The notes: generated by a model not told the origin, from the letters alone. Shown: positions 1 through 13,540, counted from the first letter of the stretch. The stretch is DNA of 64,000 bases from Plasmopara viticola (GCA_001695595.3 MBPM02000036.1:558001-622000); one strand, 5' to 3'. Numbers and translations are program-made.

Positions 1-3000
1 TTATTTAAGGTGCAGTCAGATAGCGTGCAAGGAATCGATGTGCTTGGGATAAGCAATATCGTCCAATACGCAGATCCAGTAAGGAGAAGTATGTGCTGTC
101 AACACTTTAGCAAGCATAGCCGACTTGCACCGAGCGGAAGAGCCAGGGCATCCTGTAAAGTTCACAAGGATCGATAGAGGATAAGAGGCTGGGATAAGAC
201 GTGGTAGGATCACCTAGATAACCGACAGAAGGTGGCTACAATTGAGAGAAGGTGGGATGTGAGGTGTTTCAAGAAATGCGAGAAGAAAACGATCGATGTA
301 GGTTTTGTTCCAGCTGTTGGCGTGTCAAGTTGTGCGAAGACTGGTGAGGCCTCGGATCAACATATGGTAAGACAGAAATTAAACTTTAGATTATTAACAT
401 CAAATTCGGTCGCCGCCTAGTGAACGATCTAGCCTTGCTTGGAGAGGTTTGATAGCGTAAAGCAAGCAATGATATATTAACCATGGCGGTAGCTCATTGC
501 TAGTGACTACATTAGATGGCAAGAAGATTCGAGTGCGTCATAATAAGCGAGCTTCACACAAAACATGTAAACATACATTACATTGCATAGTATAAGAGGT
601 ATGCAGTATTGCACCGCGAAATACAATGAATATTTGATGGGATGAAGGGAGGTTAGCGGCTCTATGCGGAAATGTATAGTAATACGCTTTAAATACATGT
701 GCTGGGTTTTACAGGGATGTTATCCTGTCGATATTGGCAAAAGTAAGAAAGCGGTCGATAAAGACATGCTATTGAGATCTCTGGTGCATATTCAAAGTTG
801 ATTTGCGCATCTGATTACTGACTTCACTGTCAAGATAACAAAGGACCGGATGGGATTAATTGCTCAGGCGATGAAAGAGCAAACGTTCCGACGTGTGAGC
901 ATTAAAAACGAAAAGAAGACAACCCCGGAAGTACATGTTAAATACGCGATTGATCACGCAGCTTGAGAAGTCATCTGCTTTCACCTTACTAAATTAAGGG
1001 CGGCCTTATAGTTAGGGACACGAGCTTTTTCTACTTTGCATCTGACGGTTTTATACCCATGACTCTGTTACAAGTTTTTCGTGGTCACTGATTATTTGCC
1101 TAAGCTCTGTTGGACTCTGTGACTTTTCTTGTAGATCCTAAAAATAATATAAAATTATAAGCAACATACCCAAATTCTTGCCTTGTAATTCTTTTTTTCT
1201 TCTTCTAGTTTGGCTTCTTAATCACTTTTAATCTTCCCACTGAGCCGCGCCTTCAACTTAGCGTAGACGTCTCCTTCGCTTACACTGAGTCCGTTTGAAT
1301 TAAGAGGTTACTTTTTTAAAAGTAACAACAACTTGACAATGCTGCTCGAACCTTTTTGAGATATTAGTTCGAATGCCAAGTCACATCATGTTGTCACGAG
1401 AGTTGCTTACTGGCTCCTCCTGGCCTTCGCGTCCCGAATAGACTGGAAATCGCCTAGCTTATAATTAATTTTACTTGGCCGATTGCATAAAACGGATCTG
1501 ACAACCGAAACACCCGAGCTTGCAACATCCGAAAAAGCAATTAATTAATTGTTAATGTTCATACCATTGTCCATTTCTATTGATGACATGTCTTATATTT
1601 ACCTTTAGTAAACAACCGTGACAGTCTCGGCCTGCACGAGTTTGTTTGAAGACGCATCGAATCAGGTCCAAGCCACATTCGTCCACGAGATGTTGAATGC
1701 AATAGAATCGCTGACAAGCAACTACTCACGCCTCAAGAGATGAATATCCTTGAAAGATTGAACCTCGTATGAAGTCTCGTACTCATATGAAACCTGAGGT
1801 GCTCTTCAAAGCGTTTCCCCCAGGCTCGACCCTGTTGGTTAGGCGAGCGCGAAGGTCTATGCAGCGGATGGGCCAGCACGGTATCAAAAATGGGGCAAAA
1901 AAGCTGAATGCCCACAATGCTGTGCTCTGTAAGCGGCAAGCCAAAGCTGGAGCTTACTACAAAAGGAAGCGAATTCTCGACACATTTCGGAGGTCTTAAA
2001 TTGAGGCGTGTGGCGGGAAATTAACGGTAAGCACTACGTCAAATAATTAGCCAAATGAGTTCATCTCAACCTCTAGGGCAATAATTGCTTTGTGTTTTTG
2101 GATAATAATCCGCGACCTGTCCACCAAAGTCTATATCATAATCAATACAAAACGTGTACATTAGATCCCTAATGAGCTACTGCTTCTTGTCAAGTGGACG
2201 CAAGACCGGTCTTCTTTGGCTCTACCGAAATCACAAAGACAAGTTGTAACTTCACGCTGTGCGCTTTAAAGTAAAGGTGATTATACACTCTTTAAGACCT
2301 TCTCGTGAAGTGGCGATTTTTCTGCCTCACAGAATTCGAAGGATTTACTGAAGCGATACAGTCACGACAGCTCGATAGCCATGAATTTATGGGATCAGAA
2401 GCATCGGATGCTTAACATCTAATCTGTTGTGCTTCTACCGCGCATCGTAAGGTTATTCGAGTCTTTGCAAAGCCTTCTTCAATTTCATTAAAAGGATGCT
2501 GGGAAAACAAGCACCCGAATATTTCTAACATATCCAAACAAAATGAAAAAATGTACTCTCGAGGGGCAAGTCGGCGTTGCTGCCAACCATCTCAAGACGA
2601 AGACAATACACCCGTAATATAAATATCTAAGTAAGTCGTTATCGATATGAGATAGTATTTTTTTAACTTAGAATTATAGTAGGTGAGCTGCCTTCGGACT
2701 GATTGTACTCTTCAAAAAGCATGTAAACCGGCTTTTCCAGCTATTAGAAGCTCGTCTGATGATGTCTACAGCAGATCACTCATAGAGTCATGATTCGACA
2801 GAAACCACCAATTGTACACACTCCGCATTATGTTGGACAAAAGCCACATATTTAGACCAATACTCTTTTATGGTGGCAGTTCATTTGTGTGAATTTTGTG
2901 CTTAGCCTGACGAGGTACTAGGTAAGGAGCACTGTTGCGTGATTTTATAACCGATTAAAAAGAAGAATTCATCAAGTACGTTGTTGTTGAAGAAGCAGAA

Positions 3001-3870
3001 TTGCTCCTTGATCGTGTCTCTAGAAAACATAAGCTCTCAGGGTCTTTTCAAACCCAGCATTACAAGCATATCTTAGAAAAGCGTTCTTATGGTAGGCTAA
3101 GCATGTTCACAGTGGTCCATACGTGAGTCGCTAGTTGGACTAAGCAAAAAGATCGCATTGTCGGAGTCTGGTTGCGCAGGGATATCAAAGCAAAGGAGCA
3201 GCATTTTCCCACTCGTTGAGTTAGCATTGAGCAATACCGATCAAGCATATACAGTCAACACACCGTTTAACGAAAATTACTTTTTTTGTTATTTTTTTCG
3301 CTTTTGGAATAAATAGCGTCCCTCTCTCTCTTCCACAATTTTTGAATGATTTCTGTACCTCAGAGACGTAAATTGGATGTGTCAAAAATGGCTGAAAGCC
3401 AAGATATAAAAGAGAAATTCCGACAGGATAGGAAATAATAACAAATTTAGAGTTCGGATGGGAGATTTGATTTCATCAAGTCTACGGAACCTCTTGTTCG
3501 TGTGCTCTTCATAATCATCAAATTCTACATAAGCAATTTACTTGATGTCGTAAGCCAAAAGATATAGATGGTGTGGAATTTCCTTTGAATGTTTTTACTC
3601 TGTTACTGTGCGTAAGCCTTGAAAAGAACCTTTGCTTAAACGCAGCGACGAGTCGCCGATTTCTATCCGAGATCATTAAGTCCGGGACATTAACGACCGG
3701 TAATACAAGCATCTTATGCCACCAAAACTATATTGTACTCTCAGCTTCGTCGCTCGGAAGAACGACTCGGGACGGATGTGTCGGATCTAACTTGTAATTG
3801 AGCATACAGCTTATTCAAGCATATATTTTTTGCCTAAAAACAATGCATTAGAGATTATTGATTGGCATTT
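1..3870 (+). repeat. Segmental repeat copy R1 (degraded)
   Basis: This stretch is an old, diverged copy of the sequence at about 21,650-26,000 (R2) and 41,000-45,300 (R3). Clear anchors are 225-425 against 21,855-22,080, 1,735-2,000 against 23,450-23,700, and 3,630-3,800 against 25,350-25,440. A later jump at about 3,805-3,860 matches 25,820-25,890, so roughly 380 bases have been lost. No intact gene is present. A minus-strand stretch near 1,735-1,940 shares the word GRAWGKRFEEHLRF-like with the other two copies, which hints at an ancient coding region, possibly gag. All reading frames are broken. Confidence 0.7.
2755..3625 (-). repeat. Inverted block inside R1
   Basis: Within R1 this block matches R2 (about 24,440-25,315) only as reverse complement, while the sequence on both sides matches R2 in the direct orientation. 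Anchors are 3,490-3,600 (reverse complement of 24,440-24,570), 3,180-3,240 (of 24,850-24,890) and 2,765-2,880 (of 25,210-25,320). I see no obvious inverted repeat at the two breakpoints. Confidence 0.65.
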
Positions 3871-3875
3871 GTCGT

Positions 3876-4350
3876 CTATGCCGAACAAAGTTTATTGGGC
3901 CTAAACTCTACACTTCGGTAATGATGTGTAAAGAACGACAAAAACTTTGCAATTCCTCGGGGTAAATGTAGTGTATTTACCACTGTAATCAGTAAGGGAT
4001 AGTAAAAATACACCTCAGAACCCAAAAGATGCACTTCATAGCTTATCAATGCGCGTATTATAAGATTCAGGTTTTGCTTAGCAGGGAGGCCCACTTCCAT
4101 TGATGACCAGCGATTGATACACGTATTTTACTGCAAACTTGCATAGCCCTGAATGTTCCATTCGTCGCACTTCTTCAAGCCAGTCACCAATGAATGCCGC
4201 TTTGCTAGACAACATTTAAGATTGATGATCCACGGACACCACTACCACTACTCTTGGTCCTACAGGACAAAGCATCGCCCATCCGAGGTTTTCAAATGGG
4301 AAGCCTGTGTGCAGCTGTACTCGTTTAGAGGAGAACTTTAAATAAATTTA
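3876..4350 (-). pseudogene. Decayed Ty3/Gypsy RNase H
   Basis: The minus strand reads YEVHLLGSEVY followed by a stretch ending VEFRPNKL. This corresponds to the RNase H block of oomycete Gypsy elements, which runs LLAMKYALVKFRVHLLG then a YKPGK-type motif. Family knowledge: this domain degrades the RNA strand during reverse transcription. The catalytic acidic residues are not recognisable and stops and frameshifts are present. Further 3' on the plus strand (to about 4,350), frames reminiscent of the upstream RT-RNase H linker remain. It is a fossil, not a gene. Confidence 0.6.
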
Positions 4351-5039
4351 TCTAACATTGTGACTTACACTTTTAAATTCAAGTGGAAGGGATCCTATAA
4401 TCTAGCCGTCTACTAGTACACTCGAGTTGCTTTGCTGGGGAGAAGCCCTTCAAAATGATATAAACAGCTAACGGCTTCCTCGCTTACGGGTAAGAAAGCG
4501 CGAAAGCTAGTAAGACTTAATGTTTGACAAATGGAACTTCTCTTAATTCTTTCATTACGCGCTGCATCCATTTTTAGAAATAAGCGTGAATGTTTTTTAC
4601 AGGTGCGGAAATGTTTCCGCTGGTTTATAGGTAGAGGGAGACAGAGCTTCTATTTCCCACTTTATTTTGAATCGTTGTGGACCGATCGGCCAGACTACAG
4701 GCCATGGTTTAGTCAGTACTTTACAGATAGAATAAACGGCAGTCTATTACATAGGTAATTATCTTAAGACAACAGTAGCCCATCGGAAGATTCTACATCC
4801 TCCTGCACGCCTCCATTATGCAAGGCGCTGTAAGACCCCGATGGTAATTTTCAGGTCTAATGCGAATAAATTGAAGCATAGAAGTGTGATTACATATTTT
4901 AATCTTAATGAGACTGCCGTAGTATAGTTTTCACATCACGCCTCATTTGTAGTCGTTTATAATTCCTGCTAATGAGCTTATTTGAGTACTATTGGCGATC
5001 ACAGTAGGAAAGCAAAGGTTATATCGTTAAAGTTTGACG
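4351..5039. other. No recognisable feature
   Basis: This is AT-rich sequence with only short, unconvincing reading frames. A 75-codon frame at 4,531-4,758 (+) has no motif I recognise and no similar copy elsewhere in the window. It probably belongs to the neighbouring decayed Gypsy material, but I cannot support that. Confidence 0.4.
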
Positions 5040-5704
5040 CTGCAATACAGCTGTACAGCAATCAATCTTATTGAAAATTTGGTTAGAGCTTATCGACCAG
5101 CCAATTATGGCTGATGAATTGGGATGTATATCATTGATAAGAGATTAAAAAGCCTCGCGATTGTCTTTGATAAGTCTCTCTAGACCGTATCAGCGCGCTA
5201 TGTGAAAGAGAAAGGTAGAACTCTGCGTCAATTTTTCGGCAGCGCTTACATGAAAGGCTATTTTATTTGGTAGAAACCTCTAGTGTTGACACAAAAAGTA
5301 AATTATTCAGTAAGAACGTGTAGTTTCCAATTTGAGACATTTGATAAGCAATACCTAAACAATACACATATTAGATAGATTGATTTTAATGAGGTTGAAC
5401 AAGATCGTTTAATTTGAATATAAGATAATGATGCTGTCATGTTAGTATCGTTTTACACAGTTTAGGACTCGTTCGTTTGATTATTGCCTTCCGATCCAAA
5501 AATGAAAATATTTTATCTGTCAACGTGCTCATCGACGTACATACTCGATATACTAAACTAAAGCCTCTTTATATTCATAATCCACCTACTTATCTGATTT
5601 TTTACTGTTTGGGTACAGTCTTAGTTTATGAAAGTCTATCTCGCTGCGATTTTGTGATATTGGCAATCTGTTTTTTTTAATACAATGAGAGCACTTTTCC
5701 ACTC
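5040..5704 (+). repeat. Flank of effector unit E1
   Basis: Sequence at 5,150-5,300 (with GCGCGCTATGTGAAAG and GGCAGCG) resembles 52,060-52,170 and 55,560-55,660. Sequence at 5,500-5,680 resembles 54,655-54,790. These flanks accompany all three copies of the effector family, so the effector was duplicated together with its surroundings. The 67-codon frame at 5,477-5,680 is not intact in the paralogous segment, so I do not call it a gene. Confidence 0.55.
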
Positions 5705-6160
5705 AAGGCTTTCGTTTGATGAAGTGGTCAATCGATGTCCTTTAGCAAAAAAGACAGCATATTAGTTTTCTGGAACTAGTCCAGCGCTTCGTCGTTAAGA
5801 TTTATGTACACACTATGGTGTAATACCTTTTCAATTCCTTGTCCAAGAATAACTTACAGCTCATTTTGGATGATCTTATTTCTCACATTGCTAAAGTTTT
5901 GGCTTCTAAGCATTACTTTCCAGCATTCGCTGCGTTTTTTTAACGTGTAAGAAAGAAAAGTGCAGGGGAAGTCATTATCTATACCATGCTTCTAATGCAG
6001 AAAAACTCGCCGGAAAATAGCAAATCGAGTGTACCGTGGCTGGCGATATTCGGAAAACTGCAGAATGAAGACACGCGTGATGAATCAGCTTTCAAATTGC
6101 TGCAACACATTGTTAGAGAGCAAAATATATCCGACAAAATACCAAGATCATTAAGGTGAA
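5705..6160 (+). pseudogene. 3' fragment of the LWY-like effector family
   Basis: This fragment aligns with the last third of the intact effector at 49,557-51,197. It begins at the equivalent of residue ~396 (bases TTTGATGAAGTGGTCAAT, shared with 50,747-50,764). It ends with the segment around TGGCTGGCGATA and CAGAATGAAGACACGCGTGATGAATC, matching residues ~514-530. The 5' two thirds, including the signal peptide, are missing, and several stops and indels break the frame. The 3' flank (GTATGCATGTATCGGTTGCCGGTC) continues as in the pseudogene at 56,338-58,001, so these two copies are closer to each other than to the intact gene. Confidence 0.75.
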
Positions 6161-9100
6161 CCGTCTGGTATGCATGTATCGGTTGCCGGTCGCACAGCGA
6201 AATAGCTAACAGATGTTAGAACTTTAATCTGGATCATTACACAATTCCTTATTGACTCTTCTCTTTTTTATCTCTCTTTTATTTGTGACCTCAACGCATT
6301 TACTTTAATTGGTAGACGAAGTCGTCGACCGCGCATATCAAAATTTGATGGAAGTTATCGAAAGTTAGATTCCTGCAAAAAGGAAAGTGAAGTGGACAAC
6401 AGGAGAAACACAAAGTTGGATGAATGCGCTCTGCTGTGCTGCTAAATTGATTGTACGAAACATCCTCGAGTAGGCTCTAAGCGATTCTCATTGATCTTGT
6501 ATAAACGTCCTTCGAGTTAGATCACAAAGAAGTGACTTAGAGAAATAGACTCTTTCAACTCGGCATTTCTACAAAAAAAAGTTGTATAATCTATCGCAAA
6601 AGCTTCCTGAATGAGAAGAATTGTACGCAAATGTGACTATCTGCACCACCAAATAACTGCGCTTTGTGCTCAAGCAGTTCTTTTCATTTCCGCTTTCCAC
6701 GTAATCAACGCATTTTTTCGGACATTAGGTCAACACTAAATATGACTATATTTGTTTTCTTTGTTTTTGTCGAGTGGTGCTTACCTGATGCTTGCGCTGT
6801 TGTCGACTTTGCAGCCCGCACGTATGTACCTTCCCAACTTACTGAGAAAAAAGTTTTGCTTTAGCTGCTAGAAATTGTTTCTGAAATAATTTTAGGCACA
6901 GTATTACAGATACTTATCACCGTAATAAATAAAGCTGCCGATTCGGATACCAGGGCGCTGAACTCATCCAAACAGGCCGAGTAAGATGTCGGAGTCAAAC
7001 AGTGGGAAACGCGCTTTCTCACATCTTGGCTTTAATGTCGCTGGTCAATCTATCGAGCGAGCTCGGCAATGGTCGGGCTTCATGCCCAAAATGTGTACGA
7101 CAAAGGATGTGCATGCTTGCAAGGAAAAAATTTGAGATGCGAGTATGGACACTTGGTAGTTGCTTTTAAATTTGTTTGGTTTAAAAGCTTTTTTTAGTGC
7201 TTTTAGGTGTGATGGTGTTATCGGACGTATCCATTCACCGATTATTAAGTAACTGATTGTGCAGCTGGTTAAGTATACTCTTTTGAAATACGGGTATGAC
7301 AAGATTGTAGTGTTGACAAATTCTGCAGCCACGAGAGCACGTCACTCGAGACAGCTTGAAATTTGTCGCATCAATATTATGATGCGATTTCTTTGGTTAA
7401 CGTGCGCACAAAACAGTTGTTTGGTTTAGATAGCCGCCTACCGAGAAGGAGCTCCGTCGTTATTGTAATAAACAGTTTTCATACTTATTTCGTGAAATCC
7501 GCATCCAATTTAGCTGTTGTACTTGTCAATTATCAAAATTTCGACCATCTTTTTCTAAACGCGCGGCTCAGACATATATATGTACTACACGACTGCTCAA
7601 GGAAAGTCTAAGCTGAGGATGGCATTCGCATAAATACGATTAGCATCCAATATGGCTTCAAGAAGCAAAAGTACTTCACTCATTAAGAGATTAATGCTGA
7701 ACGTTTCGCTCCTTAGTGATGCTAGTAGAAATGACCCAATCATGAGCGCTGAAAGTGAAAAAAAAACAGCAGTCAGACACGAAACCTTCGAGCTATATAT
7801 TGCTTGCATGTATAGAATATGCGTTTGCCTAGATAGTAAAGGCCGTATATTTGAGCTGTCTATATCTTGGTATATTTTTGGTAAGACTCAAAGATGTTCT
7901 TAAGAGGGTTCCAAGCGACGAGATCGTCGTGATGCTAGATAATCATTTCTTTTACTGCAGCTGGGTAATGCATGATAGTGCTCACTTGGGCGTGAACTCG
8001 AAACGACTTGGTTTGTCTCATTGCGATCACACACGTCGATTGTGTCGTCTGTCCACCTCTTAATTTCGAATTCACCGAGTTGCTCATCGTTCTCGATGGC
8101 ATATGTTGATGATGATGAGAATAATTACCCGGTGGTTTTCTGTGAGGGGGGGGGGGAAGATCAATGCTGCTAGGTTGCTTTGTAAGTAGTCGTAGGATCC
8201 GCGTTGATTCGAGAAAATAAAGCCATTTTGGTTTGGCCAACGGGACGATCTAAGAAATTTTGCAGATATGGCCACACCCAGTCAGATTTCTTTACACGTA
8301 CGTAGCTAACTTTGCAAAAACGCTATCCCATAATATAAAAATAATCGATATCGGATACACTGGACAAGCCAGCACTAAACCGCTTTGGATGACACCAGGG
8401 ATAGTCTTCGGGGGGCTTTCGTTTTGGCTTTGTCTTATAAGACAAAGACGTTTAACGCCGCAAGTAACAATATTAAGCTATGCCATCAATTGCACGCTTT
8501 TTTTCCTTAATTGAAACGGTCACGAAAGTCATATCGCTCCAGTCCAGACAACTTAGGACTAGATCGATTAGGTCAATGAAAAACCTGTGTTGGAGTAAGC
8601 ACATGTGGATTTTCAATAAAAGCATTCGGTTTCTACACTCTTTTTTAGTCGATTGGGACCACACGTCTTTTTAGCTGGCGTAAAACGCAACACACTTTTA
8701 TATCAATCTGTACGATAATCGTCATTTATCGCGTTATGCACTTTTCAATTTTGATACGGGCCGAAAACACGCAATATGTTTATGGACGCGTTTTATACTG
8801 ACATGCTAAAAGTTGGCAGTAAATAAAAAAATATAAGCATTATTTATAGAAGAGTTCATTACGTGTACGCAAAGGATACCAAAGAGTCTTATGGCGATTA
8901 ATTTTCGGATACGCCACAGTAGAAGGGTTTGCGGTCGACAACAACCGCAATTTCATTTATATAAATGGCAGCACTACCAGATATTGATCCTGCAGATCTA
9001 GCCTGCGTTGTTGTTCAAGTCGTTGAAGACTTGATTCGCGAAGTTTTCCGGCCGACCATTTATAATGCATTCTATTTTCAGCCAACGTATACAAATAAGT

Positions 9101-9690
9101 GAGCAAATATGTGAGGAACTGCCAGTTTGTAGACTCTGCCATCTACACGTTAACTCCTTGAAGTAACAAGTTGATGCTGGTGGACCGCTGTGAGTTTATA
9201 AGCTGAAAATTTGACTTTGGTTTACTAGGTATTGACGGCAATACAGGCATGCTGGGGTTTGCGTACCCTCTCTGTATGTGACTGCATTCAGTATCTCTGG
9301 CCTTTGTCAGGAGTGACTAGTTCTGTGTGACCATCCATTTCAAATGATCTGCTGTTGTGAGATCCTAGCAATTAGAAAAGCATTAGCCAAATTTCAGCGG
9401 TGGACTGGGTTCCGTATTCGGATCCAACTATTCGGTAAATCATGATATTTGACTGCACTTCCGAAATTTAGCCTTACTGTTTAATCCCTATTGACGCGCT
9501 CGAAGACACACTACAAAAAAGATTCCCCATTCTTGGTTTACCAAACACTTGGTTTCGGATAGAGGGAGCAATTTACCGCTGCATTTTAACAAAGCTGCTC
9601 CAATCGTTAGAACCTCACAACAGCGGATCGTTATCAAACGAATGGTCGCATAAAACAAGCCGCTCCAGCGCTCGTAGACACACAACAGAT
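6161..9690 (+). repeat. Unit E1 downstream segment, paralogous to 58,010-62,060
   Basis: Ordered matches run through the whole stretch. They include 6,690-6,830 with 58,570-58,710, 6,930-7,200 with 58,890-59,180, 7,800-8,040 with 60,010-60,260, and 8,350-8,400 with 60,310-60,360. No protein family is recognisable in either copy, and the longest frames (up to about 100 codons) are not shared between copies. It is old duplicated DNA carried along with the effector fragment. An 11-base G run at 8,146-8,156 is the only simple-sequence tract of note. Confidence 0.6.
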
Positions 9691-9699
9691 GAGGCGCTT

Positions 9700-10260
9700 C
9701 ATTCAAGTTTATGGTGCTTCCACTCTTCCAAAAAAAATTTAAATTTCTGCTCCTCTTTGCTGATTAAGCAAGAGCGGATGGCCATAAGGCGCTTGTGAAG
9801 GTATACGGCCACTAAATTACTGGCCGATTGGCTTAGAAGCTTCGCACATTTAAGACTGTGCAAGCAAAGTTGGACGAGTTTGGTGCTCACTAAATAAAAA
9901 TGGGACCAACTTCTTGGCATAGTTCGGACATTTTACACTTTTATGCGCGCCGATCGATCCGAATGTAGATCTCTCGGGTCCATGTCCAAATATGTAGTAT
10001 TGGTTGGACGAAAGATCCGCGGATGCTATGATAAAAGCTGCAGCTTGACCATCAAATAAAATACGAAAATAATCTCAGTTGCGTGCCCCCGGTTGTGCGT
10101 GAGTTGTTGCTCCTCGTTGAGAAGGCATTGAGCCCAGCTGCACTTATATATGGAGCGTGTAGTGAACCAAATACTCATTTACGAGCGCCTTAATAATTCT
10201 TTGTAATGGCTTGATCACCTCACTGCACAAACCTCGCGGGAGGGCTCTCGTACGTCTGTA
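9700..10260 (-). repeat. Dispersed repeat module c, copy 1
   Basis: A module of about 550 bases is present four times: here and at 62,080-62,580 on the minus strand, and at 16,200-16,840 and 32,090-32,720 on the plus strand. Shared landmarks are a GTGCTTCC-type end, the TGGCCATA/GGCCGTACGG region, and the segment reading GAGCAACAACTC(A/G)CGCA with GCTGGGCT. The frames are decayed and I do not recognise a protein. Confidence 0.55.
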
Positions 10261-10569
10261 CGAGAGTGAATTAGATTAACAATTTCTTAACAAGTCGAAA
10301 GGATTGTGGTCCTAAAGTAAGACCTAAGCGATAAAAAAATATTTTCTTCAAGAGGATAACAGTGACATACAGACTTGTTTTTCGGGAAACCTTCCAAGAT
10401 TGATTCCTTATTTTAAAAAATTGATGCCCGCGTGTCTGCTGACTTCAAATTAGTCACAATGGCTCGAAGGGGCTACTAAGCAAAACTGAACCCGCTGATT
10501 TGGTTTGTGTAAGCAATTCGTGTCTGTTTGAACTAAGGTCGATGACGTGGGTTTGGTTTTGCTCAAGTA

Positions 10570-13540
10570 CGTCAAAGGATTGCTGCCTGAAACTTTAGAG
10601 TCAGGAAGATGCTGGTCACCATTAGCGTGAAGCGCCTTATCAAAGAAAAATGAAGTTCTAATAGTGTGTGCTTGTGATGAATACACATTTTTAGGTATTG
10701 GTCCCTGAGCGCATGACAGCACTCAAAACGAAACAAGGAGCGATAGACTGCTGGTTGTACACATACATTAAAAATATTTTGAGAAAGTATTTCGTGTAAC
10801 GAAACACTTTGACGAGTCGATAAATTTTGCGGATCAGCAAACAATTCTGGTCGACCATAATAGGATGATCAATGCACTGAGAAAGCAGCGTATATAAATT
10901 AGTTTCGTTTTGACTGACTAATGGAATAGTTTAAACGTTTTCAAGGTTAGGAGACTTGGTTGAAAATTTAAGATTATGACGGCACGGGTCGATTCATGTC
11001 TTTGACATCGACCTTATCCTTGGCCTGCCTCAAACATCAAATCTGGGATCGATTAAGTACACTTAGGCTATGTGTGCCAGTCGCTCACTCCCTCACAAGA
11101 AGGCTTTGATAAATCATGTTCCCACTCGTATGTGCATTTAGCGTCTTTGAATGAAAGTTTGAGTGGAAATATATGCCCGAGATTGGCAGATAAGAATATG
11201 ATACACATTAGACTCTTAGATAAGTGCAAATTGATTATAATGCCGATAGGATTCTCGCGCTTCAGAACCGGCATACTTATATGGCTGCGTTTGAACAATA
11301 AGCCAGCTTTTTGTTATAGAAACTCGACTTAATACTACTCTTTGTTACGTTCTTCCCATACAGACTCGGATCACATCCAATATGAGAATAGAAAGTTTTA
11401 TCTAATGCTCTTTTGATTTCTTTAAAACGTCAGATCGATCACAACGATGGCTATACAAATAGCAAAGTGGGCTGCTAGACGACTGGGTTTTAGACAATGA
11501 CCAAAGCAGCAACAAACAAGCTGCTTTGGCGCCCGAAGACATTTCACAGCCTTTGTACTCAAAGTAAAGGATGCAACTTAGTCAAAAAGCGCGGTTGTGC
11601 CTTGAACGGCAAATCAAAGTGGACCTCTCGCAAAAGAGCCGCTTGGGTGAAAAAGGCTTTAAGAAAATATTGAGGATATTTGTGCCTACATCCCAAATAT
11701 CATAGAATTTTTTTTACATCTGTAAGATGAAATTGGAATTCGTCAAAATAAATGGTTGATTACAGATTAGAGTGCTAATTCGCTTGAAGCTCACGGTGCT
11801 TGCGAAACCGTATGTGTTTTATCACGCACTTCGTGTGAAAGTGCAGCTGACCTTGTCATCCAATAGCGCCGAACGAATTTGCTTTTATCTCGAAGATATA
11901 CATCTCCATGAGGATCAACACCGTCTACGCGACCAAATGTATGCGCGGTAATTTTCTTTAGCGATGGTCGTGTTCTTCAGGCCTTAACTTGTTTGAGGCG
12001 GCCCCAGACTCTTGAAGCCCTAAATTAGGAGATATACGCTTTTGACTATATCGCCTATCAGAATTTCAGTTTGATATACCCGCCGCGCGTCCCAACAAAA
12101 GTCGTCCGGAACGCACCTGAAGATCTTCTGCTTTTGCAGAAAGTTTCGAACTCTACCAGCGGCTCAAAGCCACAATATACAGACTCTTCTCCACTGTAAA
12201 ATACAGTGATAGCTATGAGCAATATCCGTCGCTGTTTGGCGACCGGCACTTATTATTTTAAAAAGACTGATTGCGGGGTAATTGCTTTTAAGATGCTGTT
12301 GACATCTCAGAGCCCATATGTACTGAGAGGTATAATACCGCCTAAGATGGCACTTTTGAAAAAACGTGGGCGTCAATAACGTCCTGGAATCCGTCTAGTC
12401 TTGATTACTGGCTTACATTTGAGATCGCTTGTCTGTTATCTGATTTCATAATTTGTCGCTCGCACATTACCGATGCATGAAATTTCACATGTCAAGAGTA
12501 GTGATCTAGAGCACCGACAAATAGATAGGAAATTCGTACAACCGCAAACACGATCGGCACTGCCTTTATTGTCGGGGCATGTAGATCTTATTACCCATAG
12601 TCAGCAAATAGAGCTATTGTTCCTGAATGCCTATCGTCCGAAGGCACACGTAGCTGCGACAACCAAACGTCGACAGGATTTTCTTAAAGTGTCGCAGACG
12701 AGCAGAGTACAATGATCTGAAAGAGATCAAACCTTCAATGAAGAATTGTAGATAGTGGGGTTAAGAAATCAAATATAAGAGCTGAGCAGACTCAGTACGG
12801 ATGATATAAAGTGCTTTCTGGATTCGCGGATCTCTTTACTTTAAGTATCGACTATGGCAAAGCTCTAAAAAAAACACTTCAGATGGAGTTTTCATGTGCA
12901 TGCAATAGCCCGCAAGCGTTGACGATGAAGTTCTGTGCTTTATGTTCGTTGAAAAATAGCATTAAGCTTATGGAAAATTCACTAATTTCGTTGAAGAACT
13001 TTTCTCTGAACCTATCGATGAACAAAATATTCTTTTGGTGACCTAGTATAGAGAAGGATCAGCAAATTATTTGTTTCAAAAATTAAAGATTGAGTGCATT
13101 GTTCCTAGAAAAAAAAAGTAATCTACGAGCCCAGAAAATGAATTTATTAAGTGCTAACGGCATTAATTAATCAGACCTTGAAGCGATTTCAAAAGACAGG
13201 ATCTCGCCAATTTCACTCTCCACAAATTAAAACCGTCGTTTTTTCATTTTTAAAGCAAAAGCTAATACAAAGGCATATAAAGTATTCTGTGATAAAAGCT
13301 GAAGCCAATAGTCAGTTCCTCATAAGCGCCCGGACATTGCCGATGCAGTACAAAGACTACACTAGCAGCTGAACGAAGGCTATAGAATCTGCGTAATACA
13401 CTGATATTTTATTTTGTATTAGTGATGTGGTGCACGCTGACACGGGCTGCAAAGCATGTTTTACCTTGAGAACTATTTGCATTAGATAAATTAACGCGAT
13501 GCAAACATGTGAACAAGTAGCATGGTGGTCGAAACTTATG
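10570..13540 (+). repeat. Mosaic repeat X1 (blocks p, q, r, t, u, s)
   Basis: An ordered series of blocks recurs in X2 (14,985-19,130), X4 (62,580-64,000) and, shuffled, in X3 (27,500-31,850). Examples are GGAGCGATAGACTGCTGGT at 10,738 (also 15,013; inverted at 31,640), AACAAACAAGCTGCTT at 11,511 (also 16,961; inverted near 30,655), and CCCGCCGCGCGTCCCA at 12,079 (also 17,478 and 63,941). Coding content is not recognisable block by block. The series ends in a Copia RNase H tail, so part of it is probably a decayed Copia element. Confidence 0.6.

Noticed and set aside
5477..5680. 67-codon frame with hydrophobic stretches, a possible small membrane protein
   Set aside because: The paralogous sequence at 54,655-54,790 is shorter and out of frame, and the flank belongs to a decayed repeat unit.
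8146..8156. G11 run as a possible G-quadruplex
   Set aside because: A single run without neighbouring G tracts does not give the four tracts required within one short stretch.
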